In this document: in pieces, positions 18,056-26,328 of the stretch
How positions within the stretch are numbered: the first letter of the stretch is position 1
Layout of the letters: each line of letters starts with the position of its first letter
Origin: Pedobacter foliorum
GTDB lineage: Bacteria > Bacteroidota > Bacteroidia > Sphingobacteriales > Sphingobacteriaceae
DNA: 64,000 bases
Direction of reading: 5' to 3'
Assembly (NCBI RefSeq): GCF_013266735.1
Contig: NZ_JABSNU010000002.1
Coordinates: forward strand, 372,001-436,000
The notes under the pieces: model-generated
Seen by the model: only the letters and a program-made list of their open reading frames with translations
Databases searched by the model: none
What the model was told of the DNA's origin: nothing
Position numbers and translations under genes: made by a program

Positions 18056-19207
18056 ATGAAAAAGAATAAAACACTTAATGCCATTAGTTTAGCAATTCTA
18101 ATTACTTCATTAGGACTTACAACATCCTGTCGTAAAGAACTTAAGCCGGTACCAGAACAGCAAGAAACACTACTAACACCAGATCCATCCGCTCAGGTTA
18201 AAGGGTTTTATATTGTAAATGAGGGCAATATGAATATGAATAAGGCATCTTTAGATTACCTTGATTATACCACTGGAATTTATAGAAGAAACATTTATAA
18301 CAAAGCAAATCCAGAAGTAGTAAAAGGGCTCGGCGATGTTGGTAATGATATAGCCGTTTACGGTTCTAAGCTTTATGTGGTAGTAAATGTTTCCAATAAA
18401 ATAGAAGTCTTAGACGTAAAAACAGGCAAACGCATCAAACAAATCAACATCATCAATTGCCGCTACGTTACCTTTCATAATGGTAAAGCTTACGTGAGCG
18501 CCTATCTCGGTACAGTTGGAGATCCTAAAGCACCAAATGGAATTGTTGCAGAAATAGATACCACATCTTTAACGGAAACAAAGAGAGTAGATGTTGGTCG
18601 ACAGCCCGAAGAAATGGCCATTGTTGGCGAAAAACTCTATGTAGCCAATTCAGGTGGATATAGTCCTCAAAAATATGAAAGAACCGTTTCAGTAATCGAT
18701 CTGAGTTCATTTAAAGTAACAAAAAATATCGATGTAGCCATTAACTTACACCGTTTAAAGGCAGATAAATACGGAGATCTTTACGTAACCTCCAGGGGTA
18801 ATTATTACGATGTTCCCTCAAAAATGTTTGTAATTGACACCAAAACCGATCAGGTAAAAAAGACCTTTGATATCGCAGTAAATAACCTCACCATTGATGG
18901 AGATATCGCTTATTACTATGGCTCAGAATGGAACTATAACGAAGCCCAGTACACCATAACCTACGGTATGCTCAACGTAAAAGACGAAGTCATACTCGAC
19001 CAGAAATTCATTACCGATGGCACCGAAAAATCCATCACTATACCATACGGGATAGCAGTACATCCAATAACCAAAGAAGTCTTGGTTACAGATGCCTTAA
19101 ACTATGTTTCACCAGGTAAACTTTACTGTTTTGATCCTAGCGGAAAAAAGAAATGGTCGGTTACCACAGGCGATATTCCGGCTCACTTTGCTTTTGTATA
19201 TAAATAA
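18056..19207 (+). CDS. btuG: BtuG-like YncE/DUF5074 beta-propeller lipoprotein (copy 1)
   Basis: A 383-residue protein with a lipoprotein signal (TTSCRKE near residue 25) and repeated blade motifs of the YncE/DUF5074 propeller type (GFYIVNEG at the start of the fold, YGSKLYVVV, KIEVLDVKTGKRIKQI, TVSVIDLSSFKV, ITKEVLVTDA). In Bacteroides thetaiotaomicron, BtuG is such a propeller: it sits on BtuB and binds B12 very tightly at the cell surface. The position right behind btuB under the riboswitch supports the same role. It is the copy most likely to be the true BtuB lid; this is inference from gene order. Confidence 0.8.
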   Translation: MKKNKTLNAISLAILITSLGLTTSCRKELKPVPEQQETLLTPDPSAQVKGFYIVNEGNMNMNKASLDYLDYTTGIYRRNIYNKANPEVVKGLGDVGNDIAVYGSKLYVVVNVSNKIEVLDVKTGKRIKQINIINCRYVTFHNGKAYVSAYLGTVGDPKAPNGIVAEIDTTSLTETKRVDVGRQPEEMAIVGEKLYVANSGGYSPQKYERTVSVIDLSSFKVTKNIDVAINLHRLKADKYGDLYVTSRGNYYDVPSKMFVIDTKTDQVKKTFDIAVNNLTIDGDIAYYYGSEWNYNEAQYTITYGMLNVKDEVILDQKFITDGTEKSITIPYGIAVHPITKEVLVTDALNYVSPGKLYCFDPSGKKKWSVTTGDIPAHFAFVYK

Positions 19208-19225
19208 CCATATCTAAATTAAAAA

Positions 19226-20191
19226 ATGAAGTTCTATCAAAAATCAATTCTTGGCCTTTCAGCAGTTTTACTTTGTTTAAACTCTTGTACATCTCCAAGT
19301 GATCCTTATTATGATGAGGTGCCATACACGCCACGTTTGGCTACAAATACCAGCGGCAAATACATCAGTAAAATATATGAATATTCACCTGCTCCGGGTC
19401 AATTTATAAATACTGGGTTTGGAACCATGGAAGCCACAAAGCAAATCGTAGGGCAGGCTTACAATAGCCTTGTGTCTTTAGGAGGATACGGCGGGTATAT
19501 CGTTTTTGGATTTGATCACTCAATAGAAAACATTTCAGGGGCTGATTTAGGAGTTTACGGAAACCCATTGTATGGCGAAAATATGGAGTGGTCTGAACCT
19601 GGAATAGTAATGGTGATGCGCGATTTAAATGGAAATGGATTACCTGACGACGGAGAATGGTTTGAACTTGCCGGAAGTGAATATAAGAAGTCCGAAACCA
19701 TTAAAAACTACAGCATTACTTACTATAATCCCAAAAATTTAAAAGACGACATTCATTGGAAAGATAACCAGGGTAAAGAGGGGGATGTATTAAGAAACCT
19801 ATTTAACAAGAATAATTATTATCCAGAATGGGCAAAAAATCAAGATCAGCTTACTTTTACAGGAACGCTACTTAAAAGTACGCTTATGGACGGTGATATT
19901 ATCACAAATAAGCCACTTCAATGGGGCTATGTAGATAATGGTTCTGAAGACTTTAAATTGCTTACAGAAACTACAGATCCTTACAACTCTTTTGATATTG
20001 ATTGGGCAGTTGATAAGAATGGCAGTAAAGTCAATTTAAAATATATAGACTTTGTTAAAATCTATACAGCACAAAACTCAAATGGAAATCCTTTCGAACC
20101 AGACAGAGAAAACTACCGTGCAAGATGGCTTGGAGAGGTTTCTACTGAGATTGGGGGAGCTGTAGATCTTAAATTACATTTAAAGAAATAA
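19226..20191 (+). CDS. BtuH-like cell-surface lipoprotein (copy 1)
   Basis: A 321-residue lipoprotein (signal ending LNSCTS near residue 21). The mature part starts with IYEYSPAPGQFIN, then GGYIVFGFDHSI, EWSEPGIVMVM and an acidic loop DLNGNGLPDDGEWFEL that resembles a calcium-binding loop, and ends DFVKIYTAQ..WLGEVSTEIGGAVDL. It is paralogous to 22457..23560 but lacks that protein's N-terminal Ig-like domain. I do not know its fold for certain; its place in a riboswitch-controlled btuB operon makes a cobamide-binding role like that of Bacteroides BtuH plausible. Confidence 0.6.
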   Translation: MKFYQKSILGLSAVLLCLNSCTSPSDPYYDEVPYTPRLATNTSGKYISKIYEYSPAPGQFINTGFGTMEATKQIVGQAYNSLVSLGGYGGYIVFGFDHSIENISGADLGVYGNPLYGENMEWSEPGIVMVMRDLNGNGLPDDGEWFELAGSEYKKSETIKNYSITYYNPKNLKDDIHWKDNQGKEGDVLRNLFNKNNYYPEWAKNQDQLTFTGTLLKSTLMDGDIITNKPLQWGYVDNGSEDFKLLTETTDPYNSFDIDWAVDKNGSKVNLKYIDFVKIYTAQNSNGNPFEPDRENYRARWLGEVSTEIGGAVDLKLHLKK

Positions 20192-20203
20192 CCAATCTGT
20201 AAT

Positions 20204-21289
20204 ATGAACTATAACAAACTACTACCTTGCTTTTTAGCCGGGCTTATGGCACTAACCATTGCCTCATGTAAAAAAGATAAAGTTAATAGCGATGAGCCCG
20301 AAGCGCTAATGCCAAAAGAAACCGTTGGTGTTTATATGCTTTGCGAGGGCTATATGGGCCAAAATAATAGCACCATCTCATATTACGATATCAAAACAAA
20401 AGCTTCAGAAAAGGATTACTTTAAAAAAGTAAACGGATATGCATTGGGCGAAACCGCAAATGATTTACAGCGTTACGGTAGTAAAATGTACTGTGTTGTA
20501 TCAGGTTTACAAGGAAAGAAAAACTCTTATCTGGAAGTGATAGATGTAGCTACAGGAAAGTCATTAAAGAGAATACCTTTCTTTGATGCCTCAAGTGAAT
20601 TTATGCCGCGCTATGTGGCCTTTAATAAAAACAAAGCTTATGTATCTGGTTATGATGGAAAAATCTCCCGTATTGATACTGCAACTTTAACTATTGATTC
20701 GAGAGTTGAAGTAGGTGGAGCACTTGAAGGACTAGCAGTAGTAAATAACAAAATCTACGTTACAAACTCAGATCATTCAATTCATCCCAATGGCAAAAAG
20801 AATGTTGTTTCTGTGGTAGACCTTACCACTTTTGCAAAAATAAAAGACATAGAAGTTATCCATAATCCAGTTAGAATTGCAGCAGCAGGAAACGGAGATT
20901 TATTGGTAATTTCATGGGGTAATTTTAGCGACATACTACCCGGTTTAACACGTATTAACAGTACAACCGATTTAGCTACAGGTAACTACGAATACAGCGC
21001 AGGTGCATTGGCAATAGGAGGTAATACGGCCTATTTAAGTCTCGACTGGGGAGCATCAATAAAACCGTTTGATGTAGGTACAGGCATACTGGGCAAAGAG
21101 TTTGTTACTGATGGTACTATTACTGCCGGAGCATACGGAATAACTGTTAATCCTGTCGGTAACGAAGTTTACATTGCCGATGGCGCAACAGATGGAAAGG
21201 CATACTGCTTTAGTGCATATGGAGGCAAGAAGTTTGAGTTTGCAACCGGACCCTTGCCACAACATGCCGTTTTTAAATATGGATATTAA
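20204..21289 (+). CDS. BtuG-like beta-propeller lipoprotein (copy 2)
   Basis: A 361-residue lipoprotein (signal ending IASCKKD near residue 22) with YncE/DUF5074 blade repeats: GVYMLCEGYMGQNNSTISYYD, YGSKMYCVVSG, EVIDVATGKSLKRI, VSVVDLTTFAKI. It is closely related to the next gene and more distant from copies 1 and 4, which points to a recent tandem duplication. It follows copy 1 of the BtuH-like gene by 12 bases. It may offer another cobamide specificity or simply increase surface capture. Confidence 0.75.
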   Translation: MNYNKLLPCFLAGLMALTIASCKKDKVNSDEPEALMPKETVGVYMLCEGYMGQNNSTISYYDIKTKASEKDYFKKVNGYALGETANDLQRYGSKMYCVVSGLQGKKNSYLEVIDVATGKSLKRIPFFDASSEFMPRYVAFNKNKAYVSGYDGKISRIDTATLTIDSRVEVGGALEGLAVVNNKIYVTNSDHSIHPNGKKNVVSVVDLTTFAKIKDIEVIHNPVRIAAAGNGDLLVISWGNFSDILPGLTRINSTTDLATGNYEYSAGALAIGGNTAYLSLDWGASIKPFDVGTGILGKEFVTDGTITAGAYGITVNPVGNEVYIADGATDGKAYCFSAYGGKKFEFATGPLPQHAVFKYGY

Positions 21290-21311
21290 TAACAATATAA
21301 ATAGAACAATC

Positions 21312-22427
21312 ATGAATAAACCAGTACTAAACTATAGAAAACCAGCATTGCTTGCAATCATAGGCAGTGTTTTAGGATTAGCATCTTGTAAAAAAGATAA
21401 ATTACCAGTATTAAATGAGCGACCAGTTTCTACGGCCGGTGTATATGTATTGTGCGAAGGCTCATTTGGCTTAGCAAACAACAGTACCATTACTTATTAC
21501 AACCTTGCTGAAGGTAAAGCAACACAAGATTATTTCAAACTGAAAAATGGAATTTCTTTAGGAACCGATGCCGCTGATTTAAAACAATACGGTAGTAAAA
21601 TGTATTGCACTGTAACTGGGGCAAGGGACACCAAGCAGGATTCCTATGTTGAGGTCATTAACATTGCGACAGGAAAATCAATAAAAAGGATTTCTTTCTT
21701 TGATGATAAAAACGACTTTATGCCTCGTTTCGTTGCTTTCTATAAGAACAAAGCATATGTGTCTGGTTACGATGGCTATATCAGTAAAATTGATACTGCT
21801 AGTTTAGCTATAGAGTCAAGAATTCAGGTGGGTGGTGCATTAGAAGGCTTGGCAATTGTAAACGGAAAGTTGTATGTAACAAACTCGGATCAATTTTATT
21901 ATCCAAGTCCCAATAATACATCAGTTTCTGTGGTCGACCTAGCTACATTTACAAAGAAACAAGACATCAATGTCGGTTTTAACCCTACAAAGATTGCCGC
22001 AACCGCAAATGGCGATCTGTTTACAATAGTAAAAGGAAATTACGCCGATATTCCAGCTCAACTCATTAAATTGAGTAGCGTAACAGATAAAAAAGTTGAC
22101 GGTTTCGACATTAACCTTGCCGGAATTGCAATTGTCGGAAATAGTGGTTATACAGTTGTTGAAGGAACATATCCTATCAACTATTTAAAAACTTTAAATG
22201 TAACCAACGGAGCAATAGGACCTGATTTTGTTAAAGATGGAACAGCTGTGATGACTTCGTATGGCATCACCGTAAATCCATTAGGTAATGATGTTTACAT
22301 TGGCGACGCTTTAGGTTATGCAGCTGCTGGTAAGTTCTTCTGTTTCGGCGCTGATGGTAAAAAGAAGTTTGAATTTGCAACAGGTGGTTCACCTCAAAGT
22401 GCGGTATTCAATTACAACTATAAATAA
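21312..22427 (+). CDS. BtuG-like beta-propeller lipoprotein (copy 3)
   Basis: A 371-residue lipoprotein when started at the ATG of MNKPVLNY; the reading frame stays open upstream to 21174, but that stretch lies inside the previous gene and would bury the signal peptide. The signal ends GLASCKKD near residue 25. Blade motifs match copy 2 almost position by position (GVYVLCEG, YGSKMYCTVTG, EVINIATGKSIKRISFFD, VSVVDLATFTKK). It is part of the same transcript; the start is 22 bases after the stop of copy 2. Confidence 0.75.
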   Translation: MNKPVLNYRKPALLAIIGSVLGLASCKKDKLPVLNERPVSTAGVYVLCEGSFGLANNSTITYYNLAEGKATQDYFKLKNGISLGTDAADLKQYGSKMYCTVTGARDTKQDSYVEVINIATGKSIKRISFFDDKNDFMPRFVAFYKNKAYVSGYDGYISKIDTASLAIESRIQVGGALEGLAIVNGKLYVTNSDQFYYPSPNNTSVSVVDLATFTKKQDINVGFNPTKIAATANGDLFTIVKGNYADIPAQLIKLSSVTDKKVDGFDINLAGIAIVGNSGYTVVEGTYPINYLKTLNVTNGAIGPDFVKDGTAVMTSYGITVNPLGNDVYIGDALGYAAAGKFFCFGADGKKKFEFATGGSPQSAVFNYNYK

Positions 22428-22456
22428 CGATATTGTACTCATTAAATCTGCCTGTT

Positions 22457-23560
22457 ATGAACATTAAACATTACCTGCTTTTCGCTTTACTAAGTATCAG
22501 TATCTTATCTGCTTGTACAAAGGACGAGGATGCGGAGCAAGCTCCTGTGGTTGATATGGTAATTAAAAATAACCCAATTAACAGCAAGGTTAATGAACAA
22601 ATCGCGTTTACCACGATTAATGTAAACAACAAGGCTTACGATGAGGAATGGAAACTAGATGGGGAGGTTAAAAGCACCTCCTCATTTTATAATTTCACCC
22701 CTGTAAAAGCAGGTATTTATAACATAGAGTACACAGCTACAAACGGTAGTGGTACTTTTAACTATAAATATGTAGTAAATGTCGGCGTGCCAACAGTACC
22801 ATCAAATCCTGGAAGCAATCAATATGTAACCAAAGTTTTTGAATACTTACCAGCTCCTGGTCAATACACCAATAAAACTATTGGAACACTTGAAGGAGCA
22901 AAAAGTATCGAAGGTAAACAAGGCATAGTATCTCTAGGCGCATGGGGCGGATATATTGTACTCGGTTTTGACCACACAGTAATCAATGAAAACCAGAAAG
23001 ACGACATTATTATTTATGGCAATGCACAATCAAACTGGGCAGAGCCTGGAGTAGTATGGGTAATGCAAGACGAGAATGGAAACGGTAAACCCGATGATAC
23101 CTGGTACGAGCTAAAAGGAAGTGAGTTTGATAAAGAAGGATACATTCGTGATTATGAAGTAACCTATACAAAACCAACAACGGGAGGTAGCGTATCATGG
23201 AAAGATAATAAAGGTAAAACTGGAGTTGTTACCATTGCAGGAGCTACTTCACAAGCCTTTCCATCGTGGGTAGAGGGTACCGAATATACACTTAAGGGAG
23301 CATTACTACCTTCATCTGGTATTAAAGCAGAAACACCAACATTTATCACTAGCGCACCATTTGCTTTTGGCTATGCCGATAATAAAGTAGGTGGCGACAG
23401 TATAGATATTGCAAATGCCATCGATAAGGACGGAAAAACTGTACACCTTACCGGTATCGATTTCATCAAAATTCAAACAGGTATTCAAGCCGATCTTGGC
23501 TGGTTAGGCGAACTATCAACAGAAGTGTTAGGCGTTGCCGACTTAAATCTTGCCAAATAA
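22457..23560 (+). CDS. BtuH-like cell-surface lipoprotein with Ig/PKD domain (copy 2)
   Basis: A 367-residue lipoprotein; I start it at MNIKHYLL because the longer start (22433) adds residues before the signal peptide (ILSACTKD). Residues about 30-110 form a PKD/Ig-like domain (FTPVKAGIYNIEYTATNGSG). The remainder is homologous to 19226..20191: VFEYLPAPGQYTN, GGYIVLGFDHTV, WAEPGVVWVM, the acidic loop DENGNGKPDDTWYELKGSEF, and DFIKIQTG..WLGELSTEVLG near the end. An Ig-like domain joined to a second beta-rich domain is compatible with the two-domain layout reported for BtuH, but this is inference. Confidence 0.6.
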   Translation: MNIKHYLLFALLSISILSACTKDEDAEQAPVVDMVIKNNPINSKVNEQIAFTTINVNNKAYDEEWKLDGEVKSTSSFYNFTPVKAGIYNIEYTATNGSGTFNYKYVVNVGVPTVPSNPGSNQYVTKVFEYLPAPGQYTNKTIGTLEGAKSIEGKQGIVSLGAWGGYIVLGFDHTVINENQKDDIIIYGNAQSNWAEPGVVWVMQDENGNGKPDDTWYELKGSEFDKEGYIRDYEVTYTKPTTGGSVSWKDNKGKTGVVTIAGATSQAFPSWVEGTEYTLKGALLPSSGIKAETPTFITSAPFAFGYADNKVGGDSIDIANAIDKDGKTVHLTGIDFIKIQTGIQADLGWLGELSTEVLGVADLNLAK

Positions 23561-23631
23561 GCCCCCAGTTAGCAATTAAACAATCAGATCAATTTTATAA
23601 TAAGCCGCTCTCAACAAATCATAACAACTAA

Positions 23632-24726
23632 ATGAACAACATTTTTCTTAAAAAATCGCTTTTACTTGTAGTATTAGCAGGAATCCTATTTTCTTGTAAA
23701 AAAGACAACAACAAAGAAATTCAACAACCAGAACCAGGTAAATTCGAAAATGGGTTCTTTATCATTAACGAAGGCTGGTACGGCCACGGTACAGGTTCAG
23801 TAACCTTTTTCGATAATGCCTCACGCACTCTAAAAGATAGCGTTTTGCAAAAAGAAAACCCAGGTAAAGATTTTGAACCTAAAAGCTCAACTGTTCAGTT
23901 TGCAACAATATTCAATAAAAATCTATATGTAGTAAGTAAAATAGGTGGACCGGTTGTAGTAGCTGATGCTAAGACGCTTAAAGAAGTAGGACGTATCCCC
24001 GCATCATCGAAAAGTGACTGGCGTGCTTTTGTCGGTCTCGACGAAAATAACGGGCTTTTAAGTAGCAGCAAGGGAATCTTTAAAGTTAACCTTAAAACTT
24101 ACGATGCCACTACTCAAGTTGCAGGAACAAGCGGCCAAACTGGCGATATGCTTAAAGCCGGCAAATATGTTTATACCCTTTCTCAGTCCGAAGGTGCCGT
24201 AATTTATAGTTTAGCAGACCTAACCGTGGCCAAAAAAATAAAAGGAGTTACACTAGGTTTTGCACAAACTCCAAATAATAAAGTGTGGTATACCAAAGGG
24301 AAATTTCTGTACAACTCAGACCCTGTAACATTAGCTACCGACAGTGTTGAGTTGCCATTTACACCAGCAAGTACATGGTTTACCTGGTTCTCTTCGCCAA
24401 TAATTGCTTCTACAAAAGAAAACACAGTTTTTCTTTTAAAATCACCCCCATTTGGCGGCGGTAAAATGCTGTACAAATATACCGAAGGAAATCCGGCAAC
24501 ACTTCAACAACCTTTTATAACAACTCCTGATAAGCAATCATTCTACAAAAAGAACCTCGGTTATGATGCTAAAACAAATCAGATCATAGTTACAACCGTT
24601 CAGGATGGCTATGGAGAGAATTACGGAGTAAACAATATCTATTTTTACGGCGCTGTATCAGGTAATCTGGTTAATAAGATTTCTTATTCAGGATATTATT
24701 TTCCGGCAATGTTTGTATTTCATTAA
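23632..24726 (+). CDS. BtuG-like DUF5074 beta-propeller lipoprotein (copy 4)
   Basis: A 364-residue lipoprotein (signal ending LFSCKKD near residue 21) and the most divergent of the four propellers: GFFIINEGWYGHGTGSVTFFD at the start, NLYVVSKIGGPVVVADAKTLKEVGRI, then more irregular blades. It ends the run of surface proteins; 71 bases separate it from the previous gene, the largest gap so far in the operon. Its sequence distance suggests an older duplication or a separate ligand. Confidence 0.7.
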   Translation: MNNIFLKKSLLLVVLAGILFSCKKDNNKEIQQPEPGKFENGFFIINEGWYGHGTGSVTFFDNASRTLKDSVLQKENPGKDFEPKSSTVQFATIFNKNLYVVSKIGGPVVVADAKTLKEVGRIPASSKSDWRAFVGLDENNGLLSSSKGIFKVNLKTYDATTQVAGTSGQTGDMLKAGKYVYTLSQSEGAVIYSLADLTVAKKIKGVTLGFAQTPNNKVWYTKGKFLYNSDPVTLATDSVELPFTPASTWFTWFSSPIIASTKENTVFLLKSPPFGGGKMLYKYTEGNPATLQQPFITTPDKQSFYKKNLGYDAKTNQIIVTTVQDGYGENYGVNNIYFYGAVSGNLVNKISYSGYYFPAMFVFH

Positions 24727-24780
24727 AACAGGTGCGTTTTTATAATAGAAACCTTGCTTTTTAATACCATAGAAATAATA

Positions 24781-24788
24781 TAACTTTG
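24781..24788 (+). promoter_or_regulatory. Candidate -7 element before the polytopic membrane protein
   Basis: TAACTTTG matches TAnnTTTG 36 bases before the start at 24824. The nearest TTG upstream is 24 bases away rather than 19-20, so the promoter is uncertain. If real, the membrane protein can be made without riboswitch control. Confidence 0.3.
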
Positions 24789-24823
24789 TGTTATAAACTT
24801 TTTGAGTTGTAATCTTTAAAAAT

Positions 24824-25405
24824 ATGTCTGAATTTAAATTCAATCCGCGTACTGCCATTCTTCTGTTAATTATTGTTGTGATCAGCCTCATTCGCGTTGC
24901 TGCGCCACTATCTGATAATTTCAAAGACATCGCAAATTTCTCTGCAGTAGGGGCGATAGCCTTATTTGGAGGAGCATATTTTAATAACAATTACAAAGCT
25001 TTTGGATTTCCCTTAGTGCTTTTATTGTTAAGTGATATTTTTATTGCCAAAACATCGGGTTACGGTTTCTTTTATGCCGGCTGGTATTGGACTTATATCG
25101 CGTTCGTGATGATGGTTCTTGTTGCCAAAGTACTTATTAGAAAAGTAACGGTATTAAGTTTTTTAACTGCGGCTCTTTTAGCTGTTCTTGTGCACTGGAT
25201 AGTTGCCGATATTGGTGTAATGTATTTCCCTGGATTGTATGAGCCGACCTTAGCAGGATATATTAAATGCCTAGGTGCTGCAATACCTTACGAAAGACTA
25301 TTCCTTTACGGAACGCTAGCTTATGGTACTATTATGTTCGGCGCATTTGAATTGCTTAGAGCAAAGTATCCGCGTTTAAGCATGTCTGTAAACACAACAG
25401 TATAG
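24824..25405 (+). CDS. DUF6580-like polytopic membrane protein, possible transporter component
   Basis: A 193-residue protein with about five hydrophobic segments (starting near residues 12, 40, 60, 85 and 115, with another near 160). It resembles the DUF6580 family of predicted membrane proteins, which share size and topology with ECF-transporter substrate-binding (S) components. It lies 97 bases behind the B12 surface genes on the same strand and before a terminator, so it is the only inner-membrane candidate linked to the locus; no BtuCDF genes are here. A role in moving cobalamin or a precursor is a hypothesis. Confidence 0.55.
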   Translation: MSEFKFNPRTAILLLIIVVISLIRVAAPLSDNFKDIANFSAVGAIALFGGAYFNNNYKAFGFPLVLLLLSDIFIAKTSGYGFFYAGWYWTYIAFVMMVLVAKVLIRKVTVLSFLTAALLAVLVHWIVADIGVMYFPGLYEPTLAGYIKCLGAAIPYERLFLYGTLAYGTIMFGAFELLRAKYPRLSMSVNTTV

Positions 25406-25452
25406 TTGAGTTTTTCAGTATCGTTGTAAGTAAAGTATTTATTATATTAAAG

Positions 25453-25477
25453 GCTGTTCTTTTAGAACAGCTTTTTT
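25453..25477 (+). terminator. Intrinsic terminator at the end of the cobalamin locus
   Basis: An 8-bp stem GCTGTTCT / AGAACAGC with a TTT loop is followed by six T residues, about 48 bases after the stop of the membrane protein. It separates the B12 locus from the sirtuin gene. Confidence 0.88.
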
Positions 25478-25490
25478 ACTTTAAGTCGAT

Positions 25491-25573
25491 CGTCATCCTG
25501 AATTTATTTCAGGACCTCTCAAGCGCTATTCCGCCTTTCTATTGAGAGATCCTGAAATAAATTCAGGATGACG
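25491..25573. repeat. REPIN-like inverted repeat (intact copy)
   Basis: Two 24-base arms, CGTCATCC.. and ..GGATGACG, are perfect reverse complements around an inner 35-base part that is itself largely self-complementary (CTCTCAA / TTGAGAG). Each arm contains a smaller palindrome TCCTGAA-TTTAT-TTCAGGA. The same unit occurs at 29763 and 41426. It sits just after a terminator, a typical extragenic position. Confidence 0.85.
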
Positions 25574-25638
25574 ACCGCCAGCAAAACAACTAAATTAAAC
25601 GCTAACTAAACTAAACGTTAACAATCCAATCCCACCAT

Positions 25639-26328
25639 ATGAAAAAAAATCTTGTAGTATTAACCGGAGCTGGTATCAGTGCTGAAAGCGGCTTAAAAAC
25701 CTTCAGAGATACTGACGGACTGTGGGAAGGATTCAACGTTTACGACGTGGCCACCCCTGAAGCCTGGCAACGTAACCCTGCACTGGTACAAGACTTTTAC
25801 AACCAAAGAAGAAAGCAAGTATTAGAAGCTCAACCAAACGCAGCCCATAAAGCCCTTGCCGAGCTTGAAAAATATTTCAACGTTCAAATCATTACCCAAA
25901 ACATAGATGACTTACATGAACGTGCCGGCTCATCTAACGTTACCCATCTACATGGTGTAATTACCCGATCACAATCAGATATAAACCCCGAACTAACTTA
26001 CCCAATAACTGGATGGGAAATTAAAGAAGGAGAGTACTGTGAACTTGGTTCACAACTACGACCACATGTAGTCTGGTTTGGCGAAGCTGTACCAATGATC
26101 GAAATAGCAGCTTCAATCTGCTCAAAAGCAGATGTTTTTATGCTGATAGGAACCTCGTTGGCAGTTTATCCGGCTGCAGGATTAATAGATTTTGTTCCAA
26201 AAACAACAATAAAATACATAATAGACCCTAAAATACCCGAGGTAGGTCGCTATAAAAACATCGTAAAAATAGAAAAGGCAGCAACATCCGGAGTAGCAGA
26301 GGTAGTAGAAGCACTAACCACTACATAA
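25639..26328 (+). CDS. cobB: NAD-dependent protein deacylase, class III sirtuin
   Basis: A 229-residue Sir2 enzyme that removes acyl groups from protein lysines using NAD. Seen: GAGISAESGLKTFRD (8-22), TQNIDDLHERAG, the catalytic His in HLHG (about 106), RPHVVWFGE and GTSLAVYPAAGL. FYNQRR near residue 53 supplies the Tyr-x-x-Arg pair that gives class III sirtuins their preference for succinyl and malonyl groups. The usual four zinc-binding Cys are absent: the zinc-module stretch has one Cys only (GEYCELG). The name cobB has a cobalamin history in Salmonella, but a terminator and a repeat separate this gene from the B12 locus. Its end overlaps the convergent gene by 8 bases. Confidence 0.9.
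   Translation: MKKNLVVLTGAGISAESGLKTFRDTDGLWEGFNVYDVATPEAWQRNPALVQDFYNQRRKQVLEAQPNAAHKALAELEKYFNVQIITQNIDDLHERAGSSNVTHLHGVITRSQSDINPELTYPITGWEIKEGEYCELGSQLRPHVVWFGEAVPMIEIAASICSKADVFMLIGTSLAVYPAAGLIDFVPKTTIKYIIDPKIPEVGRYKNIVKIEKAATSGVAEVVEALTTT

Noticed and set aside
21174..21311. N-terminal extension of BtuG-like copy 3
   Set aside because: It lies in another frame within the previous gene and would place 46 residues before a good lipoprotein signal.
25639..26328. Link of the cobB sirtuin to the cobalamin locus through its name
   Set aside because: A strong terminator and a repeat separate it from the locus, and the motifs are those of a general protein deacylase.
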